NCBI GenBank assembly: GCA_045657465.1
Contig: JAZOTD010000014.1
Coordinates: forward strand, 1 to 64,000
Reading direction: 5' to 3'
Source of the DNA: RGIG1681 sp045657465
GTDB lineage: Bacteria; Bacillota; Clostridia; Christensenellales; UBA1242
DNA length: 64,000 bases
Shown here: piece by piece, positions 55,438 through 64,000 of the stretch
How positions within the stretch are numbered: position 1 is the stretch's first letter
How the letters are laid out: each line of letters begins with the position of its first letter
Notes under the pieces: generated by a model
Seen by the model: the letters and a program-made list of their open reading frames with translations, nothing else
Database searches by the model: none
Told to the model about the DNA's origin: nothing
Program-made: the position numbers and the translations under genes

Positions 55438-56211
55438 TTAATTTTCCTCTCTATTTTTGTTCATTTTGAAATAAAATTTTTTAGCATTTTCAGTTGTTAT
55501 TTTATCAAATTCAAGTTCATCAATTTCTAGTTCTTCTGCAATTTTGTTAAGTGTATATCTCACATTTTTAGGCTCGTTTTTACGCCCCCTAAAAGGTTCT
55601 GGTGACAAATATGGTGCATCGGTTTCCACCAATATTTTGTCCTTTGGAATTTTCTTTAAAAATGACCTATCATTCTTTTTGAAAGTAATGCTTCCAGAAA
55701 AGCTAATATACATTCCAAGTTCCACAAACTTGTCAATCCACTCAACTCCTTCGCTATAACAATGCATAAGCCCTGAATGGTTTATAAGGTGTTTGTTTTC
55801 TTTCAAGATTTCATACACATCTTGAGCGGCTCCCCTGCAATGCACACAAAATGGAATACCTACTTCGTTTGCAATTTCAAGCTGTTTTAAAAACAACCAT
55901 TTTTGTGATTCTTTGTTATATGGTTCTCTGTGATAATCAAGCCCGATTTCACCTATTGCAACCACCTTTTCATGCTTTGCCAACTCTTTAATCTTTTCTA
56001 AATCGGCGCCTGTTACAGTTTCAGAAAACTCTGGATATATGCCAACCGTTGCATATATATTTTCATATTTTTTTGCAAACTCAACACTTTGAACGGAGTC
56101 TTGAACTGTGGTTCCAATTGTCACAATTGCATCAAGACCATCTTTTTTCATTGTTCTTATTTTTTTGTCTATATCATCAATCATCAACAAATGTGCGTGC
56201 GTATCAATCAT
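55438..56211 (-). CDS. tatD: TatD-family metal-dependent DNase
   Basis: TIM-barrel metallohydrolase acting on DNA ends. 257 residues. Metal ligands visible: DTHAH at 3-7, GEIGLDYH near 92-99, PFCVHCRG near 127-134, NHSGLMHCYS near 152-160, and ETDAPYLSPEPFRG near 203-216. GAGG lies before the ATG. Divergent from spmA with only 41 bases between. Confidence 0.93.
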   Translation of the reverse strand: MIDTHAHLLMIDDIDKKIRTMKKDGLDAIVTIGTTVQDSVQSVEFAKKYENIYATVGIYPEFSETVTGADLEKIKELAKHEKVVAIGEIGLDYHREPYNKESQKWLFLKQLEIANEVGIPFCVHCRGAAQDVYEILKENKHLINHSGLMHCYSEGVEWIDKFVELGMYISFSGSITFKKNDRSFLKKIPKDKILVETDAPYLSPEPFRGRKNEPKNVRYTLNKIAEELEIDELEFDKITTENAKKFYFKMNKNREEN

Positions 56212-56252
56212 TTTAACCTCATAATCTGCAATTTAATTGCATAATTTTTATT

Positions 56253-56846
56253 ATGAACAAAATTTGGATTTGTCTTTTTGTTTCTTCAGTTATCGCTCTG
56301 TGTCTTTTTGACCCAGCGCAAGTTTTAACTGGTCTTTTAACTGCATCAAACAGCGCAGTTAAGCTATCACTTGAACTATGTGCAGTTTATGCAATTTGGC
56401 TTGGACTCTTTGAAATTTTGGGTAAATGTGGAATTTCAAAGGCTGTGTCAAAGCTTCTATCACCTATTATAAACAAAATATTTGGCAAAAACAACCTTTC
56501 AGAAGAAAGTAAGCAATATGTCTCAATGAACATCTCTGCAAATCTTCTAGGAATGAGTGGCGCGGCGACCCCACTTGGCATAAAAGCCATTGAATCAATG
56601 CAAAAAGACAACCCAAACAAACACGAAGTGACATTTCCAATGATTATGCTTATTGCAATAAGTTGTTCAAGTGTTCAGCTCTTGCCAACATCTATTATTG
56701 GAATGCTCTCAAACGCAGGAAGCAAAAATCCTTCAGGCATTATTTTTCCATCAATTTTTTGCTCTTTCATCTCCACTTTTTTAGCCATAATGCTGGTTTA
56801 TTTATTTCATTTAATTTTCGATAAAAAACACAAAAAGGGCGGATAG
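56253..56846 (+). CDS. spmA: Spore maturation protein A
   Basis: Inner-membrane protein of the nucleoside-recognition/Gate domain family, needed with SpmB for spore core dehydration. 197 residues with about five helices. Conserved blocks include AVYAIWLGLFEILGKCGIS, the MNISANLLGMSGAATPLG gate motif, and SCSSVQLLPTSIIGM. spmB starts two bases after the stop codon. Marks an endospore-lineage genome. Confidence 0.9.
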   Translation: MNKIWICLFVSSVIALCLFDPAQVLTGLLTASNSAVKLSLELCAVYAIWLGLFEILGKCGISKAVSKLLSPIINKIFGKNNLSEESKQYVSMNISANLLGMSGAATPLGIKAIESMQKDNPNKHEVTFPMIMLIAISCSSVQLLPTSIIGMLSNAGSKNPSGIIFPSIFCSFISTFLAIMLVYLFHLIFDKKHKKGG

Positions 56847-56848
56847 TT

Positions 56849-57358
56849 ATGGCAAATTATATCATTCCAATCTTCATAGTTTTGGTGCTCATTTTAAGCC
56901 TTATAAAAAGAGTAAATGCCTATGATTGTTTTGTTTCAGGAGCTAAGCAATCGATTGATCTTTGCATAAACACATTCCCTTATCTAGTCGCAATTTTTGC
57001 AGTGGTTGAACTGCTTGCAATTAGTGGAATTTCCGCAATTTTAGCTAATGCAATGGCACCAATTTTCAATTTGTTTAAAATACCAACAGAACTTACAGAA
57101 TTTTTAATATTAAGGCCTTTTACTGGCTCTGGCTCAATTGGAATGCTCTCAAATCTATTTTCAGTTTATGGACCTGATAGCTACGTTTCAAGATGCGCAA
57201 GTATCATCATGAGCTGTTCTGAAACCACTTTTTATGTCGTTGCTGTTTATTTTTCAACAACCAAAATAAAAAAACTGAAATATATCATTCCAGTTTGTCT
57301 TTTAAGTGCTTTTTTAGGTTCAACTCTTGCATGTTTATTTTGCAGAATTTTCGCCTAG
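56849..57358 (+). CDS. spmB: Spore maturation protein B
   Basis: Partner of SpmA. 169 residues, five helices. Conserved NTFPYLVAIFAVVELL, RPFTGSGSIGML, and SRCASIIMSCSETTFYVVAVYF blocks. Its stop codon overlaps the stop of the convergent trmN6 by four bases, so there is no room for a terminator between them and the 3' ends of the two transcripts should overlap. Confidence 0.9.
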   Translation: MANYIIPIFIVLVLILSLIKRVNAYDCFVSGAKQSIDLCINTFPYLVAIFAVVELLAISGISAILANAMAPIFNLFKIPTELTEFLILRPFTGSGSIGMLSNLFSVYGPDSYVSRCASIIMSCSETTFYVVAVYFSTTKIKKLKYIIPVCLLSAFLGSTLACLFCRIFA

Positions 57359-58092
57359 TTTTTGCGATTATAAATAGTTTTAAGTTCTTGAGTTTCTGTT
57401 CCATCATCATTGTTTAAAATAAGTGGTGACAATATTTTTAAACCTGATTTCCCGCCTTTTTTTGCTTCAACTAGCACCAAATTAGGTTCTTTGCCAGCTT
57501 TTGGATAAACAATTCTTAAGCGTTTTGGCTCAAGCTTATTTTCACGAAGACTCGACAAAATATCAACCAATCTGTCTGCCCTGTGAACCATTAAAACCTT
57601 TCCACCGTATTTAAGAAGTTTTGCCGATTCACCTACAATTGCGTCAAGATTTGTTTTAAGCTCGTGAGTTGCAATTGCAATTTCGTCTGTTTCAGAAGTT
57701 TCACCTATTTTGTTATATGGCGGATTCACTGAAATCACGTCAACACTTTCATACCCCAATACTTCGTGAACCCCAGACAAATCTTGATTTAAAACCTCAA
57801 TCTTTTCGCCAAGTCCATTTGCTTCAATTGACCTTTTTGCCATGTCTGCTAGTCGTGGCTGAAGCTCAACAGCATATGATTTGTTAATTTTATTTTTACA
57901 TGAAAAAAGTATAGCGACCACTCCAGAGCCACTACACAAATCTACATATATATCATTTGGTTTTGCCTTGCCAAAATTTGCAAGCAAAACCGAATCGGTT
58001 GAAAATTTGTAACCAGATGCGCTTTGAATAAGTTTAAGCCCATCAAGTTGCAAATCATCAAACCTTTCATCATTTTTTAAAAAATTATTCAC
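57355..58092 (-). CDS. trmN6: tRNA1(Val) (adenine-37-N6)-methyltransferase
   Basis: SAM-dependent N6-adenine methyltransferase of the YfiC/YabB family. 245 residues with a GTG start at 58092, set by the family N-terminus NDERFDDLQLDGLKLIQ. SAM motif DLCSGSGVVAILF near 50-62, catalytic NPPYNK near 123-128. The start lies within the last codons of the ferredoxin gene (8-base overlap), implying translational coupling. No clear ribosome site of its own. Confidence 0.88.
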   Translation of the reverse strand: MNNFLKNDERFDDLQLDGLKLIQSASGYKFSTDSVLLANFGKAKPNDIYVDLCSGSGVVAILFSCKNKINKSYAVELQPRLADMAKRSIEANGLGEKIEVLNQDLSGVHEVLGYESVDVISVNPPYNKIGETSETDEIAIATHELKTNLDAIVGESAKLLKYGGKVLMVHRADRLVDILSSLRENKLEPKRLRIVYPKAGKEPNLVLVEAKKGGKSGLKILSPLILNNDDGTETQELKTIYNRKN

Positions 58093-58261
58093 TGATTGGA
58101 GCGTCTACTGGGCAAACTGCAGAGCAAGTTCCACAAGAAATGCATTTGTCTGGATCAATAACCATTTTTCCATCAGCGTCTGGAGTAATTGCGCCAACAG
58201 GACATGCACCTACACATGCACCACAACCAATACATTTTTCTTTATCAATAATATAAGCCAT
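58085..58261 (-). CDS. Small 2[4Fe-4S] ferredoxin
   Basis: 58 residues, beginning MAYIIDKEKCIGCGACVGAC. Two clusters of Cys ligands are present, CxxCxxCxxxCP in the first half (CIGCGACVGACP) and in the second (CISCGTCSAVCP). This is a clostridial-type low-potential electron carrier. AAAGGAG precedes the ATG. Promoter at 58293-58321. Coupled to trmN6 downstream. No partner oxidoreductase lies in the window. Confidence 0.95.
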   Translation of the reverse strand: MAYIIDKEKCIGCGACVGACPVGAITPDADGKMVIDPDKCISCGTCSAVCPVDAPISE

Positions 58262-58292
58262 TACTTTTCTCCTTTAATTGATTTACACATTT

Positions 58293-58321
58293 ATTATACA
58301 GCAACTAATAAAATTAGTAAA
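58293..58321 (-). promoter_or_regulatory. Promoter of the ferredoxin-trmN6 unit
   Basis: Minus strand TTTACT (58316-58321), 17 bases, perfect TATAAT (58293-58298), about 32 bases before the ferredoxin ATG. Confidence 0.55.
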
Positions 58322-58342
58322 CTTTTTTAGTATATGCTGTGT

Positions 58343-59419
58343 TTATTTTGCGTGATTTTTATTTCTAAATTTTTTATGATGTGGTTTTTTAAAACCTTCT
58401 TTTTTCTCTTTATCGTCTTTATTTGCCAAGTTTTCAGCCTCTTCAATAGCCATGCCTGAATTTTGTTCATTTTTGTTGTATTTTGGCTTGTTTTCGTGTC
58501 TGTTTTCACGATTTTTCTCATGTTTTTTGTCGCGTCTATCTTCTTTATTTTCACGTTTTTGTTCTGTTTTTTCATGAGAATTTTGGATTGTTTCAGGCTT
58601 TGGTTCTTCTGGCTTCTTTTTTCCATTAAGTTCATCAAGATCAAAGTCTTCAACAACAAAAGTGTCGCCTTCTGCTTGACGCTTTACTGAAACACGTTCT
58701 CTTAACAAATCATTATAAACAACTATTCCCTTGCCATTTGGTGTTGAAATTTCACTGCCAACCTTTGGCATCTTCTTAAGAGCTTCTTCATAAGTGCTTG
58801 TTTCATAGCCCAAACAACACATAAGCCTTCCGCAAATGCCATTAATTTTTGTTGGAGCAAGAGACAATCCTTGAATTTTTGCCATTTTAACTGTCACGTG
58901 CTCAAAGTCTTCCAAAAATCTTGCGCAGCAACATGGCTGACCACATGGACCAACTCCACCACAAATCTTAATTTCATCTCTTTGACCAATTTGTTTGAGT
59001 TCAATACGTGTTTTGAGCATTGTTGCAAGGTCCTTTAAAAACTGTCTAAAGTCAACTCTTTCTTCACTTGAAAACACAATGACAATCTTTGAATTGTCCA
59101 TGCTATATTCAGCACCCACAAACTTCATCATAAGCCCAAGCTCAAGTGATTTTTTCTTGATTTGAACAAGATTTGATTTGGCCTTTTTTTGAAGCTCTTC
59201 ATATTTTTTCAAGTCTGCAGCAGTTGCAACTCTTGAAATTTTTGGAAGTTCACTTGCCTTGTATTCATCAATCTTTAAGTCTGTTTTTGAAATGGTTCCA
59301 ACAGTTTGAAAATCTTCAAAATCAACAACAACCTTATCACCCACGCTCAAATCTTCGGTTGTTGTGAAATAATATATATTCTTGTCACCGCCGCGTTTTA
59401 TGCCTACAATCTTCTGCAT
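58343..59419 (-). CDS. ricT: RicT/YaaT PSP1-domain protein
   Basis: Member of the RicAFT complex that in Bacillus affects RNase Y-dependent mRNA processing, sporulation and competence. 358 residues. PSP1 core about 1-240 with a Cys-rich segment (GPCGQPCCCARFLEDF and CGRLMCCLGYE) that binds iron-sulfur in the characterised complex. The last 90 residues form a low-complexity Lys/Glu/Asn/His tail, longer than in Bacillus. Its start lies 16 bases inside the holB end. holB-ricT adjacency is typical of Bacillota. Confidence 0.9.
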   Translation of the reverse strand: MQKIVGIKRGGDKNIYYFTTTEDLSVGDKVVVDFEDFQTVGTISKTDLKIDEYKASELPKISRVATAADLKKYEELQKKAKSNLVQIKKKSLELGLMMKFVGAEYSMDNSKIVIVFSSEERVDFRQFLKDLATMLKTRIELKQIGQRDEIKICGGVGPCGQPCCCARFLEDFEHVTVKMAKIQGLSLAPTKINGICGRLMCCLGYETSTYEEALKKMPKVGSEISTPNGKGIVVYNDLLRERVSVKRQAEGDTFVVEDFDLDELNGKKKPEEPKPETIQNSHEKTEQKRENKEDRRDKKHEKNRENRHENKPKYNKNEQNSGMAIEEAENLANKDDKEKKEGFKKPHHKKFRNKNHAK

Positions 59420-60384
59420 TTTACTTTTACCTCCGCAATTTTAAACAAAAAGTCATCAACAACCGCTGTTGCATTGACGTTATATAACAATTTTTTCTTC
59501 GAACTAACACATGAATCAATAAGCGTGCTAACTGTATCAAGATTGAGCATCGAAGATATAACCTTGAGTTTTGGCAACATATTTTTACTCACCACAAACT
59601 CTTCTTTTTTTGACAAAACCATCATAATATCTCTAACTACAACCATGGCAATGTCAAAAAATTCATTTTTATCAACGGTTTTAGCAGTAAATTCATTCGA
59701 AAACTTAAGCACATCTCTGCTTCCGTTAATTTCAAAGAAAGCGTTAACCACACTGTTGAAGAAATCAACAAAACCATCATCTGTTGCAAGTTTTTCTGCA
59801 AATGTTCCATTTCCACTTGAACAGCTAGCATAAATTTCCGCCTTGTCACTAGGAGTGCCCGCTCTCACAAGCAAACTCTTAATATCTTCAACAGAGAGTT
59901 CATCAAGTTCAATTTGTTTCACTCTTGAAATAATGGTCTGTAAAATTCGGGTTGTGTTTTTGCAAGCCAAAATAAAGTATGTGTCACGTGGTGGTTCTTC
60001 AATGGTTTTTAAAATTTTATTTTGTGCAGACTCATTCATATTGTGCACATTAAAAAGCACAAAAATCTTTTTGTCTGCTTCAAATGGACTCATGCCAGAA
60101 AGCTCAACAATTTCAGCAGTTAAGTCAGCTGTTATGTTCGTTTCTTCGCCAAAAAACTTAACATCTGGATGCACTCTTTTGTCAATTCTCAGTTCGTTCT
60201 TTTCGATATTTTCAGTTTCATTTAGGTTTAAAATATGCTTGCAAACACACTCGCAAAAACTTTTCAAGTAATTTTCGTCTTGACTGACAAACATGTATGC
60301 ATGCGAAATCCTTGAACTTCTCGCATCGAGTTCAACCATCTTAAAAGCCTTTGAATTTAGGATTAAACTATTGTAATCTAGCAT
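59404..60384 (-). CDS. holB: DNA polymerase III delta' subunit
   Basis: Clamp-loader subunit. 326 residues. AAA+ core with ISHAYMFVSQDEN where a functional P-loop would be (no GKT, as usual for delta'), ILKTIEEPPRDTYFILAC, and the sensor region TIISRVKQIEL, where the family's SRC is SRV. The C-terminal part is helical. Promoter at 60401-60429. GAGG precedes the ATG. Overlaps ricT by 16 bases. Confidence 0.85.
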   Translation of the reverse strand: MLDYNSLILNSKAFKMVELDARSSRISHAYMFVSQDENYLKSFCECVCKHILNLNETENIEKNELRIDKRVHPDVKFFGEETNITADLTAEIVELSGMSPFEADKKIFVLFNVHNMNESAQNKILKTIEEPPRDTYFILACKNTTRILQTIISRVKQIELDELSVEDIKSLLVRAGTPSDKAEIYASCSSGNGTFAEKLATDDGFVDFFNSVVNAFFEINGSRDVLKFSNEFTAKTVDKNEFFDIAMVVVRDIMMVLSKKEEFVVSKNMLPKLKVISSMLNLDTVSTLIDSCVSSKKKLLYNVNATAVVDDFLFKIAEVKVKCRRL

Positions 60385-60400
60385 ATTTTACCTCAAATAT

Positions 60401-60429
60401 ATCGTAATAAAAAAGCCCAAACATGTCAA
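60401..60429 (-). promoter_or_regulatory. Promoter of holB-ricT
   Basis: Minus strand TTGACA (60424-60429), 17 bases, TACGAT (60401-60406), just after the greA terminator and 17 bases before the holB ATG. Confidence 0.55.
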
Positions 60430-60443
60430 GAAATAATCAAATA

Positions 60444-60475
60444 GACAAAAAAATATGGCAATAATGCCATATTTT
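60444..60475 (-). terminator. Intrinsic terminator of greA
   Basis: 11-bp stem AAAATATGGCA (60450-60460) with TGCCATATTTT (60464-60474), 3-base loop, T-rich end on the minus strand. It touches the greA stop codon. Confidence 0.75.
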
Positions 60476-60941
60476 AAGAAATTTCTAAGATTTTCATTTG
60501 AATGTCGCCACCTGGTGTCGAAATTGTAACAACATCACCAACTTTTTTATCCATCAAACCCTTGCCTATTGGAGAAGCATTTGAAACCAAGTTTTTATCT
60601 GGGTCACTTTCAATAACACCAACAATCTTGTAAACAACTTCTTCAGCAAAATCCATATCATAAACTTTAACAGTGTTTCCAACACCAACAGTGTCATTTG
60701 ACACGTCTTTGTTTGAAACAATTCTTGCCTTTCTTAAAGTTTCTTCAATTTGAGCAATTTCAGTTTCAACAATTGATTGTTGTTTTTTTGCAGCGTCATA
60801 TTCAGAGTTTTCGCTAAGGTCTCCAAAATCTCTTGCAACCTTGAGTTTTTCTAAAACTTCTGGTCTCTTTTCATTTTTCAAAAAACGAAGACGTTCTTCG
60901 ATTTCTTTTTTACCTTCTTCGGTTATAACTAATTCTGTCAT
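60474..60941 (-). CDS. greA: Transcription elongation factor GreA
   Basis: Rescues backtracked RNA polymerase by stimulating transcript cleavage. 155 residues. N-terminal antiparallel coiled coil (about 8-75) with the acidic tip around DLSENSEYD, then the globular FKBP-like domain with SPIGKGLM. GGGGAG precedes the ATG. Transcribed from a perfect TTGACA-N17-TATAAT promoter and stopped by its own hairpin, so it is a single-gene unit. Confidence 0.95.
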   Translation of the reverse strand: MTELVITEEGKKEIEERLRFLKNEKRPEVLEKLKVARDFGDLSENSEYDAAKKQQSIVETEIAQIEETLRKARIVSNKDVSNDTVGVGNTVKVYDMDFAEEVVYKIVGVIESDPDKNLVSNASPIGKGLMDKKVGDVVTISTPGGDIQMKILEIS

Positions 60942-60988
60942 ATTATTCTCCCCTTAATAGAAATGTTATCTATTAAAATTTCTAGTGT

Positions 60989-61017
60989 ATTATATTATAA
61001 TAAAAAAATAATGTCAA
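60989..61017 (-). promoter_or_regulatory. Consensus sigma-A promoter of greA
   Basis: Minus strand TTGACA (61012-61017), 17 bases, TATAAT (60989-60994). Both boxes are perfect. Confidence 0.8.
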
Positions 61018-61094
61018 TCTAATTTAAAAATATTTTACTTGATTAATTATAACCAGTTTGTTATTATTTATTTATTAATTTTTGGAGAATTTTT

Positions 61095-61361
61095 ATGATA
61101 AGAATTTGGGCAAGAACAGTTGCTGATAACAAAATTACAAGGTCATACATCTATGAAAGCATTGATAATTTCAAAGACGAAACATTTCACAAACACGTTG
61201 AAAAAATGTGCCACGAACTCGACATTCCAACTCCTGCAATATTAAAAAGCCACATAAATAATTATGTGGACTTTAATAATGTAACATTTTTGCCAAGAGA
61301 CTTTGTTGAGTCTATTGACTTTGAAAAATTCATTTTAGAAAACGCAACTCTTAATAAATAA
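61095..61361 (+). CDS. Conserved-looking small hypothetical protein
   Basis: 88 residues (MIRIWARTVADNKITRS...). It has a beta-rich start followed by helices with many Asp, Glu, Lys and His, and no membrane segment or known catalytic motif. GGAG lies seven bases before the ATG. Its 3' end overlaps the 3' end of the convergent Rho-like gene by 11 bases. Function unknown. Confidence 0.65.
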   Translation: MIRIWARTVADNKITRSYIYESIDNFKDETFHKHVEKMCHELDIPTPAILKSHINNYVDFNNVTFLPRDFVESIDFEKFILENATLNK

Positions 61362-62322
61362 CAGGGGTTTCAACTCTAAACACCAACAAAACATTTCCAA
61401 GCTTTGCAAATTGCTCTTTTTTGCTTTGGAGATGTTTTTTTATGCGCTCTTTCACTTCTTCATCAAAGGTTTTTATTGCATATTCAATTTTTTCAATATC
61501 ATCAATAATTGCGACCACTGATTCGTTTTGATACATAAATTCTTCGGCCTTAGACACAAATTGCATAACATTTTTATAAATTTGTGACGCATCGGCATTT
61601 TCATCAAAACAAATATGAAGAGCATTATCATATTTGCAAGAATTTGCCGATAAAATCATGGCATTGATGCCTTTTTGGTGGCAATCATCACTTATTTGTC
61701 TTATTTGATTTTTTATTTCTTCTTTTGTGCTTAAATGAAAAACCTGCGTTCCACCACAAACAAATTCATGACCCATCACACTAAACCCGTCAAGTTTTCC
61801 ATCAACTTTTTTGCCGTTTATGGAGACAATTTTAAACATCTCTAAGTGTTCATAAAATTCAACAACATCAAAATTTTCTAAGCCATATTTGTTTTGAATT
61901 TCTTTTGAAACTGGTGTATCATCTTCACTTTTCACAAATGCATGTTTTCTAAGATATGCCCCGTCATCTTCTTCAACAAAAACACTTTGCTTAATTTGTG
62001 TTTCACTCATGTTTTTTGGTGCTGCTAGTTTGAGTGAAAAATTAAAATCTTCAGACGCCTCTGCTAGCATACTTGGCGTCATTATAGTTCTCTTTTCAAT
62101 CTCAGCAACATACTTTTCCATATTAAACTGGCGGGTGTTTGGCCTGCCACGATTTGTTCTTGCGGAACTTTCAATTTCGCCATAAATAATCTTTAAAATG
62201 AAATCTATGAGCTCTTCTTTGCTTTTTGTTGTTGGAGACGGAACCCCCAAACTTCTACCCATATCTCTAAGGTCTCTAATATTTAAAAGTGATAATGATT
62301 GTTTGTTGTAAATATTATCCAT
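61351..62322 (-). CDS. Degenerate Rho-like protein with Rho N-terminal domain, no P-loop
   Basis: The start used is ATG 62322 (MDNIYNKQSLS), 323 residues. The frame is open 17 codons further but has no ribosome site there either. Residues about 10-50 (LSLLNIRDLRDMGRSLGV, KSKEELIDFILK) match the Rho N-terminal SAP-like helices. RGRPNTR near 57-63 is an AT-hook-like basic patch. A cold-shock-like region follows (DDGAYLRKHAFV, VSINGKKVDG). The last third aligns by eye with the Rho ATPase core: HICFDENADASQIYKNV resembles the STFDEP helix, and VVAIIDDIEKIEYA resembles Walker B (VILLDSITRLARAY). Where Rho has its Walker A, this reads HLSTKEEIKNQI. It should not hydrolyse ATP. May bind nucleic acid or modulate Rho. 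Assignment by eye. Confidence 0.55.
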   Translation of the reverse strand: MDNIYNKQSLSLLNIRDLRDMGRSLGVPSPTTKSKEELIDFILKIIYGEIESSARTNRGRPNTRQFNMEKYVAEIEKRTIMTPSMLAEASEDFNFSLKLAAPKNMSETQIKQSVFVEEDDGAYLRKHAFVKSEDDTPVSKEIQNKYGLENFDVVEFYEHLEMFKIVSINGKKVDGKLDGFSVMGHEFVCGGTQVFHLSTKEEIKNQIRQISDDCHQKGINAMILSANSCKYDNALHICFDENADASQIYKNVMQFVSKAEEFMYQNESVVAIIDDIEKIEYAIKTFDEEVKERIKKHLQSKKEQFAKLGNVLLVFRVETPVIY

Positions 62323-62386
62323 AATTTCATCCAAAATAGTTTTCTCTATTAATAATTTAACATATTTGAACAATTTTGTCTATTTT

Positions 62387-63847
62387 TTAAGCAAGATTAA
62401 CTGGATAATATACATAGATTTTTTGACCAGACTCAAACACGTCATCAACTTCATTCTGCTCACTAATTGTTTCTGGTTTAACATTCAAAATTTTTGATAC
62501 ATCAAATAAACTTTGACCTTCTTTTGTTACATAAACTTTAATGCCATAATCATTTTCTGGTTTTGCACCAATAATTTCATAACCACCAATAAAATGTCTT
62601 GATATTTCGGTCTCATAATGCGCCATGGCATCATATTTTGAAACTACTTCAATTTCTCTTCCTGCTTTCACTTTAAATGAAACAACTTGGCTCGCAATCA
62701 CTAGTTCATGATACTTGTTTAAATTCTTATCAATCTCAACATCAAATTCAACATTTTGAGTCAAAACATCAAAACCAGACTCTGTTTTATATAACACACA
62801 AATTTTTTGAACAGCCCTAGAAACATTATTTTCTTCATTTTTGAAAGATAAAACCCCAGCATTAAACACGCCAACAACATCATCTAAATTTTCAATATTT
62901 GAAATATCAACCACGGACACAAATGTATTGCTTACATTTTTTATTTCATCAAAAGTTCTTGTGGTTAAATAGCCATATGTGGTTTTGATTTCACTTTCAA
63001 GTGAAAACATGTCGTCTGCAAATTCATAAGTTGTTTCATCATACACATACACAACCGCACCAAGTTCGATATTGTAAGACAACACGCACTTGTCACCTGT
63101 TTTTTCAGCATTTACATTAATATTTTTAACACACACTCTCGCATCTACAGTCATTGTTGGAACAACACCCAAAACCTCAACTTCTTGACTAAATTCAATT
63201 TCGCGTGCAATTCTTTCAATTCCATTTTCACCACTTGCAACAACTTCGGTAATGAGTTTTCCTTCTAGTAGCACCTTATCAACACTAGCATTTACTGATG
63301 AAGCAACCACATCTACAGCGCTGGTTAAAACATTAAGTTCATCAAAACCTGTTTGGTAATCTTCAGTAACAATAAAATTATCATTTTTTGATTCAACAAT
63401 ATGTTTGATGCTTGACGAAGATGCCGACAAGACTAAATCATCTTTTCTCGCATCAATCTTTGGAATTTCATAATCATAAACACCATAAATATCTGCATAG
63501 TGCAACACTGAAATCATGGCTTCGTTTGATGAGAAATTAACATTTTCAACCCTCACATAATCTTTTGCAAATGTGTTTTTTAATGCAAATTCTGCCTTTT
63601 GCTTTTCCAAAAACTCAACTTTTCCAAAATCACTTTCAATTTGTCCATTTTCAGAAAGGTATAAAATTGTGGCATTAATCTCACCGCCAATTGATACCGA
63701 ACCACTCTCACTTTCACAAGAAGACACGTTTGCATAAGTGATCACATTTAGCACCTTTTTAATATTATTTTCGGCCGAAATTTTAATATTTGCAAACATA
63801 TTTTCCATGGTAATCTTTTTTCTTGTGCTTACAATTAAATTTTCCAT
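62387..63847 (-). CDS. DUF3794 (SPOCS) and LysM domain protein, spore-coat type
   Basis: 486 residues. Beta-rich DUF3794/SPOCS-type segments are spread over about 30-410 (GGEINATILYLSENG, GKLITEVVASGENGIERIAREIEFSQ). A C-terminal LysM domain of about 45 residues (VYVTKEGQSLFDVSKILNV, then PETISEQNEVDD and GQKIYVYYP) binds peptidoglycan-like glycans. This pairing is typical of spore envelope proteins in Clostridia, akin to the SpoVID/SafA assembly theme. GGGGGAAAG precedes the ATG. It starts 103 bases from a divergent gene that runs off the right edge. Confidence 0.8.
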   Translation of the reverse strand: MENLIVSTRKKITMENMFANIKISAENNIKKVLNVITYANVSSCESESGSVSIGGEINATILYLSENGQIESDFGKVEFLEKQKAEFALKNTFAKDYVRVENVNFSSNEAMISVLHYADIYGVYDYEIPKIDARKDDLVLSASSSSIKHIVESKNDNFIVTEDYQTGFDELNVLTSAVDVVASSVNASVDKVLLEGKLITEVVASGENGIERIAREIEFSQEVEVLGVVPTMTVDARVCVKNINVNAEKTGDKCVLSYNIELGAVVYVYDETTYEFADDMFSLESEIKTTYGYLTTRTFDEIKNVSNTFVSVVDISNIENLDDVVGVFNAGVLSFKNEENNVSRAVQKICVLYKTESGFDVLTQNVEFDVEIDKNLNKYHELVIASQVVSFKVKAGREIEVVSKYDAMAHYETEISRHFIGGYEIIGAKPENDYGIKVYVTKEGQSLFDVSKILNVKPETISEQNEVDDVFESGQKIYVYYPVNLA

Positions 63848-63949
63848 AACTTTCCCCCATTAGCACTAGTCTATTAAGCATAAAAAATAATTATTACACT
63901 TTTGAATAAAAAAAATTTTTATGTAAAAAATTTAATCAAGGAGAATTTT

Positions 63950-64000
63950 ATGAGAAAAGCAAACACATCAGTCACAGCCGTAATTGAAGAAATTGCAAGA
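63950..64000 (+). CDS. Partial gene at right edge, product not identifiable
   Basis: ATG 63950 with AAGGAG eight bases upstream, open to the window end (17 codons: MRKANTSVTAVIEEIAR). Too short to identify. Confidence 0.5.
   Translation, partial: MRKANTSVTAVIEEIAR

Overview
The window is about 64 kb of AT-rich bacterial chromosome with Shine-Dalgarno sites of the AAGGAG/GGGGG type, canonical sigma-A promoters and the standard genetic code. Spore maturation genes spmA and spmB, a DUF3794-LysM spore-coat-type protein, a DUF4364 regulator, RicT and a TSCPD protein point to an endospore-lineage Bacillota (Clostridia-like), probably a poorly described one. I cannot place it more finely from sequence alone.

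Layout. Positions 1-4525 hold housekeeping genes on the minus strand: tig (trigger factor, running off the left edge), a metallophosphoesterase, two small membrane proteins, rluD and lspA. Positions 4618-42799 hold the most striking part, a compact type IV secretion-like (T4SS) locus. Its minus arm reads, in order of transcription, two VirB2-like pilins, a 4,910-residue VirB6-like protein, a VirB3-VirB4 fusion ATPase, a 4,092-residue VirB6-like protein and a 907-residue VirB6-like protein. Its plus arm, starting from the same intergenic region, carries the VirD4 coupling ATPase and a sortase-independent, membrane-anchored surface protein with Ig-like repeats. Positions 42881-64000 return to housekeeping genes: murI, rpsT, holA, comEC, tRNA-Glu, ksgA, tatD, spmAB, trmN6, a small ferredoxin, ricT, holB, greA, a degenerate Rho-like protein and the DUF3794-LysM protein.

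How the T4SS locus may work. It has both ATPases (VirB4, VirD4), the inner-membrane channel family (VirB6, three copies), VirB3 (fused) and pilin subunits (two copies). No relaxase, integrase, VirB8-like protein or cell-wall hydrolase is visible, and the locus sits between core chromosomal genes. This argues for a resident export, uptake or contact machine rather than a conjugative element. The three VirB6 paralogues share the same membrane core but have grown in opposite directions. The 4,092-residue protein has a predicted extracellular region of about 3,500 residues built partly from at least ten 'TWT..D' repeats. The 4,910-residue protein has a predicted cytoplasmic tail of about 3,560 residues rich in coiled coils, low-complexity stretches and repeated modules. 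The 907-residue copy looks like the basal form.

Other points of interest are a membrane-anchored M28 peptidase homologue that has lost catalytic residues, a Rho-like protein without a recognisable P-loop, and an intergenic region with repeated TTGACT-type motifs.
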